This document shows positions 1 to 9,507 of a stretch of 38,973 bases of DNA, one piece after another. Origin of the DNA: an uncultured Thiocystis sp. (GTDB lineage Bacteria > Pseudomonadota > Gammaproteobacteria > Chromatiales > Chromatiaceae); assembly GCF_903866365.1 (NCBI RefSeq), contig NZ_CAIPNF010000443.1, forward strand, positions 1-38,973. The letters run 5' to 3'. Each line of letters starts with the position of its first letter. The stretch's first letter is position 1. Below the pieces are notes generated by a model. It saw only the letters and a program-made list of their open reading frames with translations, was not told where the DNA came from and did no database searches. The position numbers were made by a program, and so were the translations under genes.

Positions 1-3
1 ATC

Positions 4-79
4 TGGAGCCCATGATCGGAGTCGAACCGATGACCTCACCCTTACCAAGGGTGTGCTCTACCAACTGAGCTACATGGGC
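4..79 (-). tRNA. tRNA-Thr (anticodon GGT)
   Basis: The minus strand folds as a full cloverleaf. The 7-bp acceptor stem is GCCCATG/CATGGGC, the T loop contains GGTTCGACTCC, the anticodon loop is TTGGTAA with anticodon GGT, and CCA is encoded. It is the last of three tRNA genes read leftwards (Tyr, Gly, Thr). This is the order found upstream of tuf in many gammaproteobacteria, so tuf is expected just beyond the left edge. Confidence 0.97.
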
Positions 80-146
80 AATTACTTTAACATTTAACAA
101 AAAAACGACGCCTTGACCGACAACAGCGACGCTTACGGCAACAGAG

Positions 147-220
147 TGGAGCGGGTGATGGGAATCGAACCCACACCATCAGCTTGGAAGGCTGAGGTTC
201 TACCGTTGAACTACACCCGC
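147..220 (-). tRNA. tRNA-Gly (anticodon TCC)
   Basis: The minus strand gives a cloverleaf with acceptor stem GCGGGTG/CACCCGC, anticodon loop CTTCCAA (anticodon TCC), T-loop GGTTCGATTCC and encoded CCA. It is the middle gene of the Tyr-Gly-Thr tRNA operon. The spacers to its neighbours (67 and 113 bases) contain no gene. Confidence 0.97.
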
Positions 221-333
221 AGGGCGCGCCAATCGGAACGGCTCTTCCGCATCGACTTCATTGATGGAAACCCTGGCGCCAGAGTATCGACCGAAGTCCG
301 CGCATCCGCTTGCGCCATCTTAAACCCGAATAT

Positions 334-418
334 TGGTGGAGGGGGGAGGATTCGAACCTCCGAAGGCTGAGCCGTCAGATTTACAGTCTGATCCCTTTGA
401 CCGCTCGGGAACCCCTCC
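334..418 (-). tRNA. tRNA-Tyr (anticodon GTA)
   Basis: The minus strand gives an 85-base class II tRNA with a long variable arm. The acceptor stem is GGAGGGG/CCCCTCC, the anticodon loop is CTGTAAA (anticodon GTA), the T loop contains GGTTCGAATCC, and CCA is encoded. It is the first gene of the tRNA operon and lies just downstream of a sigma70-like promoter. Confidence 0.97.
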
Positions 419-431
419 AAATAAGCGACTC

Positions 432-461
432 AGTTTAGAGAGAAGACCGACCCCTCGTCAA
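432..461 (-). promoter_or_regulatory. Probable promoter of the tRNA-Tyr-Gly-Thr operon
   Basis: On the minus strand, TTGACG (456-461) and TAAACT (432-437) are separated by 18 bases (17 if CTAAAC is taken as the -10). Transcription would begin about 7 bases before mature tRNA-Tyr. Hexamer quality and position fit a sigma70 promoter. The assignment comes from sequence matching only. Confidence 0.5.
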
Positions 462-587
462 CAGGAAAATCGCGCGCCGACTGAATTCGCCAGCCGACCG
501 CGCTAAACCCCACGAGCATCATGGCAAGCTGATACCATTTCCGGTCAGTACCAATTCCTTTTGGCTTAGCTCGGGAGAACCCTAAAG

Positions 588-1925
588 ATGGACGTCACGA
601 TTTTTGGCAGCGGCTATGTCGGCCTCGTTACCGGGGCTTGTCTCGCCGAGGTCGGCAACAACGTTCTTTGCATCGACATCGATCCCAAGAAAATCGATCT
701 GCTCAATAGCGGGGGCGTCCCGATCCACGAACCTGGCCTTGAGGATCTGATCAAAAACAATCGCGATGCCGGACGGATGCACTTCTCTACCGACGCCGAC
801 GCCGGCGTGAAGCATGGCCTGTTTCAGTTTATCGCCGTCGGCACCCCGCCCGACGAGGATGGATCCGCCGATCTCCAGTATGTCCTCTCCGTCGCCCGCG
901 CCATCGGCCAGCACATGGATTCGTATCGCATCCTGGTCGATAAATCGACGGTGCCTGTCGGGACCGCCGACAAGGTCGCGACTGCCGTCCGGGAGGTTCA
1001 GGTGGCCCGCGGGGTCGCCGTCGAATTCGATGTCGTTTCCAACCCGGAATTTCTGAAGGAAGGCGCGGCGATCGAGGATTTCATGCGCCCGGACCGCATC
1101 ATCGTCGGCACCGACAACCCCCGCACCGCCGAGTTGTTGCGGGCGCTCTACGCCCCCTTCAACCGCAGTCATGATCGCCTAATGACGATGGATGTCCGCT
1201 CGGCGGAATTCACCAAATACGCCGCCAACGCCATGCTGGCCACCAAGATCAGCTTCATGAACGAGCTGTCCAACATCGCCGAGGCCGTTGGGGCGGATAT
1301 CGAAAAGGTCCGCATCGGCATTGGCTCCGACCCGCGGATCGGCTATCAGTTTATCTATCCCGGATGCGGTTATGGCGGCTCCTGTTTTCCCAAGGATGTG
1401 CGCGCCCTGGAACAAACCGCGCGCGGCCTGGGTTATGACCCCCAACTGCTGCATGCGGTCGAGGCGGTGAATTTCCGCCAGAAGGATCTGCTATTCAAGA
1501 AAATCAGCGACTATTTCGGCGGCGATCTGAAAGGCCGCGTGATCGCGCTCTGGGGACTTGCCTTCAAACCCAATACGGACGACATGCGGGAGGCCTCCAG
1601 CCGGGTCTTGATGGAATCGCTGTGGGCTGCGGGCGCCAGGGTTCAGGCATTCGATCCGGTCGCTACGGAAGAGACTAGACGGATCTATGGCGAACGCACC
1701 GATCTCACCCTCGCCCCAGACGCCATGTCGGCACTGGAGGATGCCGATGCGCTGGTGATCGTGACCGAATGGTCACAGTTCCGTAGCCCCGACTTTACGG
1801 TCATTCGGTCGCAACTCAGGCAGCCGGTGGTGTTTGACGGGCGCAATATTCTCGATCAGAAGCAGGTCACCGCAGCCGGAATGACCTACGTCTCCATCGG
1901 TCGCACACCGATCAGCCCCACCTGA
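588..1925 (+). CDS. ugd: UDP-glucose 6-dehydrogenase
   Basis: This enzyme oxidises UDP-glucose to UDP-glucuronate with two NAD+ and supplies precursors for capsule, exopolysaccharide or lipopolysaccharide sugars in the cytoplasm. The 445-residue protein opens with the Rossmann motif [17 protein letters not shown] and carries the catalytic-cysteine motif [12 protein letters not shown] near residue 260. The C-terminal UDP-binding domain contains [19 protein letters not shown]. Length is normal for the family. A GGGAG motif about 10 bases before the ATG serves as ribosome binding site. It stands alone, divergent from the tRNA operon, so no dedicated polysaccharide cluster is visible. UDP-N-acetylmannosamine dehydrogenase is a sister family, but the motifs fit Ugd better. 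Confidence 0.95.
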   Translation: MDVTIFGSGYVGLVTGACLAEVGNNVLCIDIDPKKIDLLNSGGVPIHEPGLEDLIKNNRDAGRMHFSTDADAGVKHGLFQFIAVGTPPDEDGSADLQYVLSVARAIGQHMDSYRILVDKSTVPVGTADKVATAVREVQVARGVAVEFDVVSNPEFLKEGAAIEDFMRPDRIIVGTDNPRTAELLRALYAPFNRSHDRLMTMDVRSAEFTKYAANAMLATKISFMNELSNIAEAVGADIEKVRIGIGSDPRIGYQFIYPGCGYGGSCFPKDVRALEQTARGLGYDPQLLHAVEAVNFRQKDLLFKKISDYFGGDLKGRVIALWGLAFKPNTDDMREASSRVLMESLWAAGARVQAFDPVATEETRRIYGERTDLTLAPDAMSALEDADALVIVTEWSQFRSPDFTVIRSQLRQPVVFDGRNILDQKQVTAAGMTYVSIGRTPISPT

Positions 1926-2431
1926 CCCGTTATCCCAGGCACTCAACGCCTGCTCGACGTACCGAGTGCCACTGACGACAAATCAAACAGTGTGCCAAAA
2001 TGGCCGCTGGATCATGTTTGCGCGCGCGTACTCGCAGCAACAACGCATTTGCTGCCGGCCTTGGAGAGCGACGCGCAGGCCGTATGCAAAGCGCATCCCA
2101 CACGCCGACAAGCCATTCGTCGACGGGGCGAACCGGGGCGACAAGTAGTGGTCGCCATTGCGCGAGTCCTGTCGGTGGCAGGAGCCCCCGGCAAGTATCG
2201 CGAGCGCTAACGCGACACTCCGGTTACTCTAGTGGTTGTTCTGTCTCGGTAAATGCGGGATTGAAAACAGGCTTACTCACCCCATGCGGTTGCCAGCCGA
2301 AACCCACTCATTGACAATTCGCAATAACAGCATGATCCTATGCGACGCGTGTAGGAAAATCACAACAAACGCTTAATCTATGCGCATCTTTATTGAATAG
2401 AGCTGATAACCATCCCCGTAGGAGGAACCCA
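1926..2431 (+). other. Intergenic region between ugd and the fadL-type gene
   Basis: No convincing gene is present; short overlapping reading frames here have poor codon structure and no ribosome binding sites. A weak hairpin (GGCACTC at 1938-1944 pairing with GAGTGCC at 1964-1970) follows ugd. A TTGACA at 2311-2316 could be the -35 of the porin gene, but no good -10 lies at the right distance. The long leader suggests a regulated porin promoter; this is inference. Confidence 0.4.
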
Positions 2432-3910
2432 GTGCAGTCAAAAATTATTGCCGTTGCCGTCGGTCTTGCCAGCGCCTTAGCGGTTTCTGTCGCCCAAGCG
2501 ACGAATGGATATATGTCCCACGCCTATTCGCCCACGGCCAAGGGCATGGCTGGCGCTGGTGAGGCGGCCCTGCCACAGGACTCGCTTGCCCTCGTCGGTA
2601 ATCCCGCGAGTTTGACTCACCTGGGCCAGCGCCTGGACATTGGAGCATCCTGGTTCAGCCCCAAACGCAAATACAAAGGACTCACTCCAGATGGGGCTAG
2701 TGGGGCTTATGCCCCGATCGGAGGAGGCGCAACCGGGACCGGCGAGGTCGACAGCCAAAACAACGATTTTTTTATCCCGAATTTTGGTTATTCACACCCG
2801 CTTGACGCCAAGAGTGCCGTGGGCATCGCGCTCTTTGGCAACGGCGGCATGAATACCGATTACCGCAGCAAGGACACTCTATTCGGGCTAGGAACCTTCG
2901 GTGGCAACAACCCGCTTGCCAATCCACCCGCCTACAGCAACCCGATGGACCCACGCGCGGGCAGTCAAATACCGGGCACCACGCGAATCGGTGGCGGTAA
3001 CGCCGGCGTTAACCTGGAACAACTTGGAATTTCGCTGGGCTACGCGCGCGAGGTCACCGACAACTTCAGTCTCGGCGCTTCCCTGCTGTTGGCGTATCAG
3101 AGCATTGAGGTAAAAGGGGTTGGCGCCTTCCAGGGTTTTACCGAGACCTTCACCCAGAGCATGCTCGCCAACCAGACCATGCAGGCAACTTCCCCCAGTA
3201 ACCTCAGTGACCGCGGCGCCGACAGTTCCTATGGCTGGGGCCTGCAGATCGGCGGCATCTGGGACGTCAACCCGATGTTCAGCATCGGCGCCTCCATCCG
3301 CAGCAAGACGCAGATGAGCAAGTTCGACAACTATTCGGACTTATTTGCGGATGGCGGTCGATTCGACATTCCGGCGGTCGGCACCATCGGTGTCGCTTTC
3401 CGGCCCAACAAGCAATTGACCTTCGCTCTTGACGTCCAGGAAATCTGGTACGGTGACATAGACGCCGTGGCCAACGAGAACCAACTGGCGCAGAAATGCG
3501 ACCTCAACGCGGCCTTTGGCATGCCGACCAACGGCAGCACCTACGACCCCCGCTACTGTCTTGGCGGCTCTAGGGGCCCCGGTTTCGGCTGGTCGGATAT
3601 GACGATCATCAAGCTAGGCGTGCAGTACGCTGTCAATGATCTTTTGACACTGCGAGCCGGTTACAGCCACGGCAACAATCCAATCTCCGGCTCTCAGGTC
3701 GCTTTCAACACGCTCGCCCCAGCCGTGATTGAAGACCACTGGACCTTGGGCGCCACCTACCGATTGACAGATAACTATGAATTGACCTTCTGGGGGATGT
3801 ACGCTCCCGAGGAAACCGTGTCGGGGCCAGGAGCTTTCACTGGAACCCAGGCACCGGAAATATCGATGAGCCAGTATGAGCTGGGCATCAACTTTGCGTG
3901 GCTCTTCTAA
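2432..3910 (+). CDS. Outer-membrane hydrophobic-compound porin, OmpP1/FadL/TodX family
   Basis: This is a 14-strand beta-barrel type porin for uptake of long-chain fatty acids or other hydrophobic compounds across the outer membrane. The GTG at 2432 is chosen because GGAGGA ends 5 bases before it; an upstream in-frame TTG at 2393 has no such site. The product (about 492 residues) starts with a signal peptide ending AVSVAQA. The mature N terminus, TNGYMSHAYSPTAKGMAGAG, matches the family's conserved N-terminal hatch (NGY...KGMAGAG). The C terminus ends in an aromatic residue (ELGINFAWLF), typical of outer-membrane barrels. No fatty-acid degradation genes are adjacent, so the substrate cannot be named. 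It is convergent with pth. Confidence 0.9.
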   Translation: MQSKIIAVAVGLASALAVSVAQATNGYMSHAYSPTAKGMAGAGEAALPQDSLALVGNPASLTHLGQRLDIGASWFSPKRKYKGLTPDGASGAYAPIGGGATGTGEVDSQNNDFFIPNFGYSHPLDAKSAVGIALFGNGGMNTDYRSKDTLFGLGTFGGNNPLANPPAYSNPMDPRAGSQIPGTTRIGGGNAGVNLEQLGISLGYAREVTDNFSLGASLLLAYQSIEVKGVGAFQGFTETFTQSMLANQTMQATSPSNLSDRGADSSYGWGLQIGGIWDVNPMFSIGASIRSKTQMSKFDNYSDLFADGGRFDIPAVGTIGVAFRPNKQLTFALDVQEIWYGDIDAVANENQLAQKCDLNAAFGMPTNGSTYDPRYCLGGSRGPGFGWSDMTIIKLGVQYAVNDLLTLRAGYSHGNNPISGSQVAFNTLAPAVIEDHWTLGATYRLTDNYELTFWGMYAPEETVSGPGAFTGTQAPEISMSQYELGINFAWLF

Positions 3911-4015
3911 ACTGTCTCCTGAAAAAGAGGTTTTTATCGAAGGCCATTCACTTTGCGAAACCAAGACGCTTATGCTGTTGCAATGATGCTTCGGGGTCGG
4001 ATGGGACCCGCGGCG

Positions 4016-4606
4016 TCACCCCATGCGATCACTATGCAGCCGATGCATGGCTCGCTGAAATTCGCTGGTGATTAAATCAGGCAGCGCCTGATGGACGTCA
4101 GGGAAATGATCGCGGATCAGTTCCTCGTCTTTCCTGCTGGGGCGGCCCAGCACATAGCCGGTGACAAGCGCGCGGTCACCTGGATGAGCAATGCCGATCC
4201 GCAGCCGCCAAAACTCGCGCGTCCCCAGCACGGCAATGGTGTCGCGCAGGCCATTATGGCCGGCATGCCCGCCGCCCTGCTTCAGACGCACGGAGCCAAC
4301 CGGCAGATCGAGTTCATCGTGCGCCACGAGAATCTGTTCGGGGGAGAGATCGAAATAGCGCGCCACCGCGGCGACCGATTGGCCGCTGCGATTCATGTAG
4401 GTCGCGGGCTTGAGCAGGCGCAGATCGCGTCCACCAAGAGAGATTCGGCAAAGCTCGCCGAAAAATTTTGGCTCGACGCGAAAGGATTCGCGACTGGCAT
4501 TGGCGATGGCGTCGACGAACCAGAACCCCACGTTGTGGCGCGTCGCCTCATATTGCGCCCCTGGGTTTCCCAGGCCGACGATCAGACGGATACCCGCATC
4601 GCTCAT
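4016..4606 (-). CDS. pth: Peptidyl-tRNA hydrolase
   Basis: It releases peptides from peptidyl-tRNAs dropped by stalled ribosomes, recycling tRNA in the cytoplasm. The 196-residue protein shows the N-terminal signature VGLGNPGAQYEATRHNVGFW, including the catalytic His (about residue 24) and Asn. The second signature is VAHDELDLPVG with the catalytic Asp, and GGGHAGHNGLRD follows. Length matches the family. It is downstream of rplY on the same strand, the usual rplY-pth pairing. In many relatives ychF follows pth; here the next gene is a convergent porin. Confidence 0.97.
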   Translation of the reverse strand: MSDAGIRLIVGLGNPGAQYEATRHNVGFWFVDAIANASRESFRVEPKFFGELCRISLGGRDLRLLKPATYMNRSGQSVAAVARYFDLSPEQILVAHDELDLPVGSVRLKQGGGHAGHNGLRDTIAVLGTREFWRLRIGIAHPGDRALVTGYVLGRPSRKDEELIRDHFPDVHQALPDLITSEFQRAMHRLHSDRMG

Positions 4607-4654
4607 TGAACCGTATCCAAGAGTTGCGTGGTTTGACTTGAGTATCGGCAGCGG

Positions 4655-4692
4655 CCGCGTTTGGGCAGGGACGAGTCTCTGCCCAAGCGCGG
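4655..4692 (-). other. Long hairpin in the rplY-pth spacer
   Basis: CCGCGTTTGGGCAG (4655-4668) pairs with CTGCCCAAGCGCGG (4679-4692), a 14-bp stem with one mismatch around a 10-base loop. No T-run follows on either strand, so a classical Rho-independent terminator is doubtful. An mRNA processing or stability element between rplY and pth is possible. Confidence 0.4.
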
Positions 4693-4712
4693 TCTACCCT
4701 GGCGGACGCGGT

Positions 4713-5321
4713 TTATGCCGTCGCATCCTCGGCATCGGTCTCGTCGCCGCCGCCATGCGGGCCATGGACCACCACCACGGGCTCGTCCGCATCGGCCACA
4801 TGGGCCAGTTCGACGCCGGTCGGCAGTTGCAGTTCGGACAGATGAACGACGTCGCCGATGTCCATCGCCTCCATATCGACGGCAATGAATTCAGGCAGAT
4901 CCTTCGGCAGACAGAGGACTTCCACCTCGGTGATCTTGTGGGACGCCTGACCGCCGCCCTTGATGCACTTGCTCTTCTCCTCGTTGATGAAATGGATCGG
5001 CACCACCATCCGCAGCTTCTCGTCCTGGGAGATACGCATGAAATCGACATGCAGAATGAATGGCTTCGCGGGATGGCGCTGCATGTCCTTCAGGACGACC
5101 TTCGAGGCCACGTCCCCGATCTTGAGATCGAGCACATGCGAATAAAATGCCTCGTGCTCCAGATGCTTGAGCAACTCGTTGTGCGAGACCGAAATCATTT
5201 CCGGCTCCAGATGGGCGCCATAGACGATGGCGGGCACCAGCCCCGTGCGACGCAGGCGGCGGCTCGCACCCTTTCCTGACACTGCGCGAGGCTGCGCGAT
5301 GACGTCAAAATTCACGCTCAT
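4713..5321 (-). CDS. rplY: 50S ribosomal protein L25, long CTC/TL5 form
   Basis: It binds 5S rRNA in the large ribosomal subunit. The 202-residue product is the two-domain form: an N-terminal L25 beta-barrel (about residues 1-95; GKGASRRLRRTGLVPAIVYG is typical) and a C-terminal TL5/CTC domain, ending in an acidic tail. E. coli has only the short, roughly 94-residue form. A GGAG lies before the ATG. It follows prs, separated by a probable terminator or attenuator hairpin, and precedes pth. Confidence 0.96.
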   Translation of the reverse strand: MSVNFDVIAQPRAVSGKGASRRLRRTGLVPAIVYGAHLEPEMISVSHNELLKHLEHEAFYSHVLDLKIGDVASKVVLKDMQRHPAKPFILHVDFMRISQDEKLRMVVPIHFINEEKSKCIKGGGQASHKITEVEVLCLPKDLPEFIAVDMEAMDIGDVVHLSELQLPTGVELAHVADADEPVVVVHGPHGGGDETDAEDATA

Positions 5322-5342
5322 TGGCGTTCTCCAGTTTCGTTG

Positions 5343-5382
5343 AATAAAAGACGCCAGGCTCCCGCGACCAGGAACCCGGCGT
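5343..5382 (-). terminator. Probable Rho-independent terminator or attenuator between prs and rplY
   Basis: On the minus strand a 12-bp stem forms (ACGCCGGGTTCC with GGAGCCTGGCGT, two G-U pairs, 8-base loop) and is followed by CTTTTATT. It lies after the prs stop codon and before the rplY ribosome binding site. It could end prs transcripts or lower read-through into rplY and pth. Confidence 0.7.
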
Positions 5383-5414
5383 TCTACCCGCCAGACGCGG
5401 GTATGTGCCGCGGT

Positions 5415-6368
5415 TCAATCGATGAACAGCGAGCTGACCGATTCCTCGTTCGAGACCCGCCGCATGGTTTCGGCCAGCAGTTCGCCGATGCTCAACTGAC
5501 GGATCTTGCCGCAGGCCTTCGCCTCCGGGCGCAGCGGAATCGTGTTGGTGACCACCAGTTCGTCGAGTTGCGAGGCCGCGATATTCTCGATCGCGGGCCC
5601 CGACAATACCGGATGCGTACAATAGGCCGTGACCATGCGCGCGCCGCTGTCCTTGAGCGCCTCGGCGGCCCGGCACAGGGTTCCGGCGGTGTCGACCAGA
5701 TCGTCGACGAGCACGCAGGTACGCCCGCGCACGTCGCCGATGATGTTCATCACCTTGGCCTCGTTGGCGCGCGGACGGCGCTTGTCGATGATGGCCAGAT
5801 CCGCGTCGTCGAGCCGCTTGGCGAGCGCGCGGGCGCGTACCACGCCGCCCACGTCGGGCGAAACCACCATCAAATCGTCGTATTTCTGACGCCAGGCATC
5901 CCCCAGCAGGATCGGCGAGGCGTAGACGTTATCGACCGGGATATCGAAAAACCCCTGGATCTGATCGGCGTGCAGATCGACGGTCAACACCCGGTCGGCA
6001 CCCGATTGGCCGATCATCTTCGCGACCAGCCTGGCGGTGATGGGCACCCGCGCGGAGCGCGGACGCCGATCCTGCCGGGCATAGCCGAAATAGGGGATCA
6101 CCGCCGTGATGCGCTTCGCCGAGGCCCAGCGCAGGGCATCGATCATCACCAGGAGTTCCATCAGGTTATCGTTGGTCGGGGCGCAGGTGGGCTGAACGAC
6201 GAAAACATCGCGGCCACGCACATTTTCCTGGAGTTCCGCCATGACCTCGCCGTCGCTGAACTGACCGACCACGGCTTTACCCAGCGGCAGACTCAAATGG
6301 CCGGCGATCTCGACCGACAGTTCCGGGTTGGCATTTCCGGAGAAGACCATCAATTGGCTGGCAGGCAC
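5415..6368 (-). CDS. prs: Ribose-phosphate pyrophosphokinase (PRPP synthase)
   Basis: It makes phosphoribosyl pyrophosphate from ribose 5-phosphate and ATP for nucleotide, His, Trp and NAD synthesis. The 317-residue product closely follows the enterobacterial enzyme: RFSDGE-like [55 protein letters not shown], and the PRPP-binding loop [14 protein letters not shown]. The GTG at 6368 is preferred because AGGA lies 8 bases upstream; the in-frame ATG at 6350 has no site and would remove six residues. It lies 41 bases downstream of tRNA-Gln and is probably cotranscribed with ispE and the tRNA. Confidence 0.96.
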   Translation of the reverse strand: MPASQLMVFSGNANPELSVEIAGHLSLPLGKAVVGQFSDGEVMAELQENVRGRDVFVVQPTCAPTNDNLMELLVMIDALRWASAKRITAVIPYFGYARQDRRPRSARVPITARLVAKMIGQSGADRVLTVDLHADQIQGFFDIPVDNVYASPILLGDAWRQKYDDLMVVSPDVGGVVRARALAKRLDDADLAIIDKRRPRANEAKVMNIIGDVRGRTCVLVDDLVDTAGTLCRAAEALKDSGARMVTAYCTHPVLSGPAIENIAASQLDELVVTNTIPLRPEAKACGKIRQLSIGELLAETMRRVSNEESVSSLFID

Positions 6369-6409
6369 GGGCGTTTTCCTGTCTGCGCGCTCGCGAGGGA
6401 GTCGGAAGT

Positions 6410-6484
6410 TGGCTGGGGCGCCAGGATTCGAACCTGGGGATGCCGGGATCAAAACCCGGTGCCTTACCGCTTGGCTACGCCCCA
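6410..6484 (-). tRNA. tRNA-Gln (anticodon TTG)
   Basis: The minus strand has acceptor stem TGGGGCG/CGCCCCA, anticodon loop TTTTGAT (anticodon TTG), T-loop GGTTCGAATCC and encoded CCA. It sits between ispE and prs, a conserved arrangement in gammaproteobacteria. Confidence 0.97.
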
Positions 6485-6519
6485 AAAAGCGACTGTTTCT
6501 ATGAATTCGGTGTTGAACA

Positions 6520-7455
6520 TCAGGCGTCCCTGCGTGAACGAGCTGGGACTTCGCCTGATTCTCGATCCGCCCGAACAAGCAATGGAGAGCGATTCAGCCC
6601 TTGCGCCACGAATCCATTCATCCCGGCAGGGGATTGCCGACAGGCATCGACCGCGCGTTCCCGATCGTCAAAGGAGGCGAAGACACAACCCCCAGTGCCG
6701 GTCAGACGACTGTCCCCCCAATCCGACAGCCATTCGAGCGCGGCGGCAACAGGGGGGTATTCGCAACATACGACCGGCAGGCAATCGTTGACGATATTGC
6801 CATTCAGGAAGTCGGCTAGTTTGATTGGATCGGAATTCCGTGTCAATTGCGGATGCGAAAAAACCGATCGGGTCGAGACGAAGCACGCGGGCACCAGAAC
6901 CAGAAACCAGCTTTGCGGTAGCTCGACCGGCACCAGACGCTCGCCCACGCCCTCGGCCCAGGCGGCCCGTCCGCGCACGAACACCGGGACATCGGCGCCG
7001 AGCGGCAGGGCGATCGCGGACAGCGCATCCTCGTCAAGCCCGATGTCCCAGAGTCGATTCAGCGCCACCAGCGTGGTTGCGGCATCGGAACTGCCGCCGC
7101 CAAGTCCGCCCCCCATCGGCAGATTTTTTTCGCAGCGAATGTTGACGCCGAGCGTGCAGCCGGTCGCGCGCTGGAGGGCAAGCGCCGCGCGGACGGTCAG
7201 ATCATCCTGTTCGGCGACCCCCGCGACCGCGTTCAGACGGCTGATCCGGCCATCCTCTCGGACATCGAACCAGAGACGGTCGCAGCGGTCGATGAACTGA
7301 AAGACCGTCTGCAATTCATGATAGCCGTCCTCGCGCCGACCGACGACGCGCAGCATCAGGTTCAGCTTGGCGGGCGCCGGCCAGGCGGCTCCGGCGTCCT
7401 GGCACGACCCCGCGGTCGGCGTGGCGCTTGGCGGCATCATCGAAGGCGTTGTCAT
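6520..7455 (-). CDS. ispE: 4-diphosphocytidyl-2-C-methyl-D-erythritol kinase
   Basis: It phosphorylates CDP-methylerythritol in the MEP isoprenoid pathway, which in a phototroph feeds carotenoids, quinones and the bacteriochlorophyll tail. The 311-residue GHMP kinase has the N-terminal block [20 protein letters not shown], the ATP-binding glycine loop [14 protein letters not shown], and the C-terminal TGTGGCVFA. It has a roughly 25-residue N-terminal extension compared with E. coli. Its ATG overlaps the stop of the upstream TPR gene (ATGA), implying translational coupling. The usual neighbour lolB is absent from this position. Confidence 0.95.
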   Translation of the reverse strand: MTTPSMMPPSATPTAGSCQDAGAAWPAPAKLNLMLRVVGRREDGYHELQTVFQFIDRCDRLWFDVREDGRISRLNAVAGVAEQDDLTVRAALALQRATGCTLGVNIRCEKNLPMGGGLGGGSSDAATTLVALNRLWDIGLDEDALSAIALPLGADVPVFVRGRAAWAEGVGERLVPVELPQSWFLVLVPACFVSTRSVFSHPQLTRNSDPIKLADFLNGNIVNDCLPVVCCEYPPVAAALEWLSDWGDSRLTGTGGCVFASFDDRERAVDACRQSPAGMNGFVAQGLNRSPLLVRADRESGEVPARSRRDA

Positions 7456-9287
7456 TGCGCGGGATCCTGTGGGCCATGCGTCACATCGGCAGCGTTGCCA
7501 TCGACGGCCGTCTCCGAGACGCGATGTCGCCCGACCGTTTGCTGAAGATATTCATGTTCGGGATGCGCCAGCAGGGCCGCCTCCCAGACCGACCATGCCT
7601 CCGCCTGCCGTCCCATCGCCCACAGCACCTCGCCCAGATGGGCGGCGATCTCGCCATCGTCCATCTTGTCGAGGGCGCGTCGCAGATAGTCGCGCGCCAC
7701 CTCGTAATGACCCAGACGGTAGTGGACCCAGCCCATGCTATCGAGGATCGCCGGCTCTTCGGGCTTGAGCGCATAGGCTTTCTCGATATAGCCAAGCGCC
7801 TCCCGATAACGGTCGGTGCGATCGGCCAGCGTGTAGCCGAGTGCGTTCAAGGTATCGGCATCCTCGGAATCGGCGGCCAGGATACGGAGAAAATCCTGCT
7901 CGCCCAGTTGCAGTTGTCCGTGCTCGACGGCGTAGAGCCCCCGCGCATAGAGCAGATCCCGGTCGTCGCGATGACTCTCCAGGGCCGCGCCGAAGACGCT
8001 CATCGCCTCGTCGACCCGCCCGACTTCATCGAGGATTTCGGCTTCGACCAGATAGAGCGCGACGGCATCGTCGGGCGAGCTGCCTCGCAAGCGATTAAGA
8101 ATCTCGCGGGCCTGGGCGACCTCGCCCGTCTTGGCACGCAGAAACGCCATTCGCACCTGCGCCTCGGCAAGATTGGAATCCTTGACCTTTTCGTACCATT
8201 CGAGCGCGACCCGCGCATCCTCGGCGCGCTCGGCGGTCTGCCCCAGGTAAAAAGCCGCATCGTCCTGGCGCTCTCCCGTCTCGAAAAGCCGTGTGAAATA
8301 GATCCGCGCGCCGGTCAGATCGTCGAGCTGAAGCGACAGGATACCCACGGCAAACAGCACGTCCGGCGCCTTGGGCTGATTGCCCAGGAGCCGCTCAAAG
8401 ACATCGCGCGCGGTCGCGAACTCCTGCTCCTCAACCAGAAATTGACCGAAGAGCATGTGCAGCCCATGATCGTCGGGGCTGCGTTCGACAAACTCCTCAA
8501 GCCGCCGCCGCGCCTCGGCTCGCTTCCCCTGCGACAGCAGCAGCCTCACCAGAAACAGGCGCGGCTGATTCCAGTCCGGGCGCAGCTCCAGCGCCCGACG
8601 CGCCGCCCGGTCGGCAACCTCGAACCGAGAGGCGCTCGCAGCAACCGTCGCGAGCGACTGCTGCGCGTCCGCGCTCTCGGGAAACCGTCCGACCAGCGCC
8701 TCCATGAGAGCCAACTGCATGTCCGGGCTCGGCGCGCGCGCGATGATGGCGGCGGCCTGCTCAAACACGGATGAGTCCGCCCCCTCCGTCAGCTCGACCA
8801 GCCGCACCAGATGGATCAGGGCGCCTTCCCGGTCCCCTGCCTTGATGCGCAGAAAGGCCGCCACCTGATGCGCCGCGGCAGCCTCTGGCGCAAGCTCCAG
8901 CCACAGACGCACACCCTCTCCGGCTGCCGCGTCGTCATCGGCGCTGATAGCGGCCCGCACTGCCAGTTCAGCCATGCGCGGGGCCTGGGTGAGTTGAGCG
9001 GCCTTCAGGTAATGCAATAAAGCCGTCGCCATGTCGCCCCGACGCCCCGCAATCTCGCCGACCAAAATCGCATAGACCTGGTCGGCGTCGAGACCCGGCA
9101 CCTCCACGCGGGGCTCGACAACCTGCGGCGCACTCTCGATGACGGGAGCTGACGTGGGCACCGGAACGGTCGCGGGCTCGGACGCGGGCGGCGCGGGATC
9201 GGTCAGCGCCAGGACCGGAGCGGAACCAGACAGCACAACGACGGCGGCCAAAACCGCGCGCGAAAGACCTGAAAAAAAGAATGACAT
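7452..9287 (-). CDS. Exported TPR-repeat protein
   Basis: About 611 residues. The ATG at 9287 is chosen because it starts a clear signal peptide (positively charged start, LAAVVVLSGSAPVLA), although its ribosome binding site is weak. A Pro/Val-rich segment follows, then tetratricopeptide repeats over most of the chain (for example ALNALGYTLADR and SMGWVHYRLGHYEVARDYL motifs). TPR scaffolds of this type next to lolB/ispE and divergent from hemA are common in gammaproteobacteria and probably act in the periplasm or at the outer membrane; the specific role is unknown. Its stop overlaps ispE by four bases. Confidence 0.88.
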   Translation of the reverse strand: MSFFFSGLSRAVLAAVVVLSGSAPVLALTDPAPPASEPATVPVPTSAPVIESAPQVVEPRVEVPGLDADQVYAILVGEIAGRRGDMATALLHYLKAAQLTQAPRMAELAVRAAISADDDAAAGEGVRLWLELAPEAAAAHQVAAFLRIKAGDREGALIHLVRLVELTEGADSSVFEQAAAIIARAPSPDMQLALMEALVGRFPESADAQQSLATVAASASRFEVADRAARRALELRPDWNQPRLFLVRLLLSQGKRAEARRRLEEFVERSPDDHGLHMLFGQFLVEEQEFATARDVFERLLGNQPKAPDVLFAVGILSLQLDDLTGARIYFTRLFETGERQDDAAFYLGQTAERAEDARVALEWYEKVKDSNLAEAQVRMAFLRAKTGEVAQAREILNRLRGSSPDDAVALYLVEAEILDEVGRVDEAMSVFGAALESHRDDRDLLYARGLYAVEHGQLQLGEQDFLRILAADSEDADTLNALGYTLADRTDRYREALGYIEKAYALKPEEPAILDSMGWVHYRLGHYEVARDYLRRALDKMDDGEIAAHLGEVLWAMGRQAEAWSVWEAALLAHPEHEYLQQTVGRHRVSETAVDGNAADVTHGPQDPAQ

Positions 9288-9507
9288 GCGTGTGAACTCG
9301 CTCAATAAAGCTGGGATCATTTTTTCGTCGACAAAATTTGGTAGCATGACGCTGTATTGCATTCCCCGGAATGCGTCATTAGACGATGCGGCGATGGATT
9401 TTCGTCGGCAACCTTGCCCGCGATACTCGGCATTGCGCGGAACACGTTCGCGGATGTCTGTCCGATCAGCCAACCCCGGCCAACACAACCGCTGAATTAT
9501 TACTAAC

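Noticed and set aside
1966-2314. Several short overlapping frames between ugd and the porin
   Set aside because: No ribosome binding sites, no consistent codon bias, and products look random.
2393-2431. TTG start 39 bases upstream for the FadL-type porin
   Set aside because: It would place a charged stretch before the signal peptide; the GTG at 2432 has a GGAGGA site and gives a normal signal sequence.
5340-6791. Long plus-strand frame across prs and tRNA-Gln
   Set aside because: It crosses a tRNA gene and is antisense to prs and part of ispE.
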